Shown: piece after piece, positions 63,870 through 64,000 of the stretch
Numbering within the stretch: position 1 is the first letter of the stretch
How the letters are laid out: each line of letters begins with the position of its first letter
Assembly (NCBI GenBank): GCA_014239155.1
Contig: JAAZZQ010000075.1
Location: 31,800-95,799 of the forward strand
DNA from: Lachnospiraceae bacterium
GTDB taxonomy: Bacteria; Bacillota; Clostridia; Lachnospirales; Lachnospiraceae
Length of the DNA stretch: 64,000 nt
Reading direction: 5' to 3'
Notes under the pieces: model-generated
Databases searched by the model: none
Seen by the model: the letters and a program-made list of their open reading frames with translations, nothing else
Told to the model about the DNA's origin: nothing
Position numbers and translations under genes: made by a program

Positions 63870-64000
63870 TGACCAAATTATATTTAGCTTATTTTGTGGC
63901 CACATCAAACTTAGGATATAGAGATACCAGCTTTGTCCTGGCATTATCGGCAGTGAACTGCCATTGGATGCAGGCTGCATGTTTGTTGCGGTCGCTCTCC
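63862..64000. mobile_element. IS630-type insertion sequence, partial (cut by window edge)
   Basis: Carries the 3' end of a transposase gene and the terminal non-coding end next to the broken regulator gene. IS630/Tc1-type elements insert at TA, and the junction (TCTAGTG) contains TA, consistent with this. The other end and the inverted repeats lie outside the window. Confidence 0.75.
63889..64000 (-). CDS. IS630-family transposase, C-terminal fragment in window
   Basis: On the minus strand the frame entering from the right edge reads DRNKHAACIQWQFTADNART, then KLVSLYPKFDVATK and stop (TAA at 63889-63891). The WQFT.xDAR.KL..LYP ending is typical of IS630 transposases. Only about 37 residues are visible, so the catalytic DDE part is out of the window. 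Confidence 0.75.
   Translation of the reverse strand, partial: ESDRNKHAACIQWQFTADNARTKLVSLYPKFDVATK

Overview
The window looks like chromosome from a low-GC, spore-forming, anaerobic Clostridia bacterium, most likely a member of the Lachnospiraceae. The support is the full spoIIIAA-AH operon, a complete Rnf complex, a biotin-dependent sodium-pump decarboxylase, a T-box controlled tyrS, the long form of PRPP synthetase, and strong AGGAGG ribosome binding sites throughout. No tRNA, rRNA, CRISPR array or prophage was seen. The only clear insertion sequence is cut by the right edge. Species assignment is inference.

Layout. 1-3.5 kb: a PRPP synthetase gene cut by the left edge, a lipoprotein, and tyrS with its tyrosine T-box. 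3.5-8.3 kb: a large secreted subtilisin-like protease with an acidic Thr/Glu-rich stalk and Ig-like repeats. Upstream of it in the same operon is a small lipoprotein that resembles the protease's own pro-region. 8.3-11.5 kb: copper homeostasis (csoR, then copA with a C-terminal CopZ-like domain). 11.7-17.6 kb: asnA, then an RND pump and its adaptor. 18-19.5 kb: a secreted orphan and a soluble chemoreceptor-like protein.

19.5-37.4 kb is a long minus-strand block carrying the conserved Clostridia sporulation/housekeeping neighbourhood: spoIIIAA-AH, prfC, a transglutaminase-like lipoprotein, asp23, nusB, xseA, xseB, ispA, dxs, tlyA, nadK, argR, recN. 37.5-41.4 kb: an acetyltransferase, an NSS transporter, a hypothetical protein and a nuclease lipoprotein. 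41.4-46.6 kb: rnfCDGEAB. 47-54.7 kb: a YprB-like exonuclease, CheR, an S1-domain protein, ispH, cmk, a flavoprotein and two regulators. 54.8-60.4 kb: a sodium-translocating decarboxylase operon with two different carboxyltransferase subunits. 60.5-64 kb: a D,D-carboxypeptidase, a solute-binding lipoprotein, and a response regulator gene broken by an IS630-type element.

Energy logic (inference): Rnf couples ferredoxin/NAD redox to ion transport, the biotin decarboxylase pumps sodium, and the NSS transporter would consume a sodium gradient.

The intergenic DNA is unusually rich in short palindromic elements. They include a pair of nearly identical 111-nt elements with mutually exclusive hairpins, an element family with 13-bp terminal inverted repeats and a compensatory base-pair change, and a 157-bp inverted-repeat element inside the copper locus. 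These, the protease/propeptide-like lipoprotein pair, and a probable internal start giving free CopZ are the most interesting signals.
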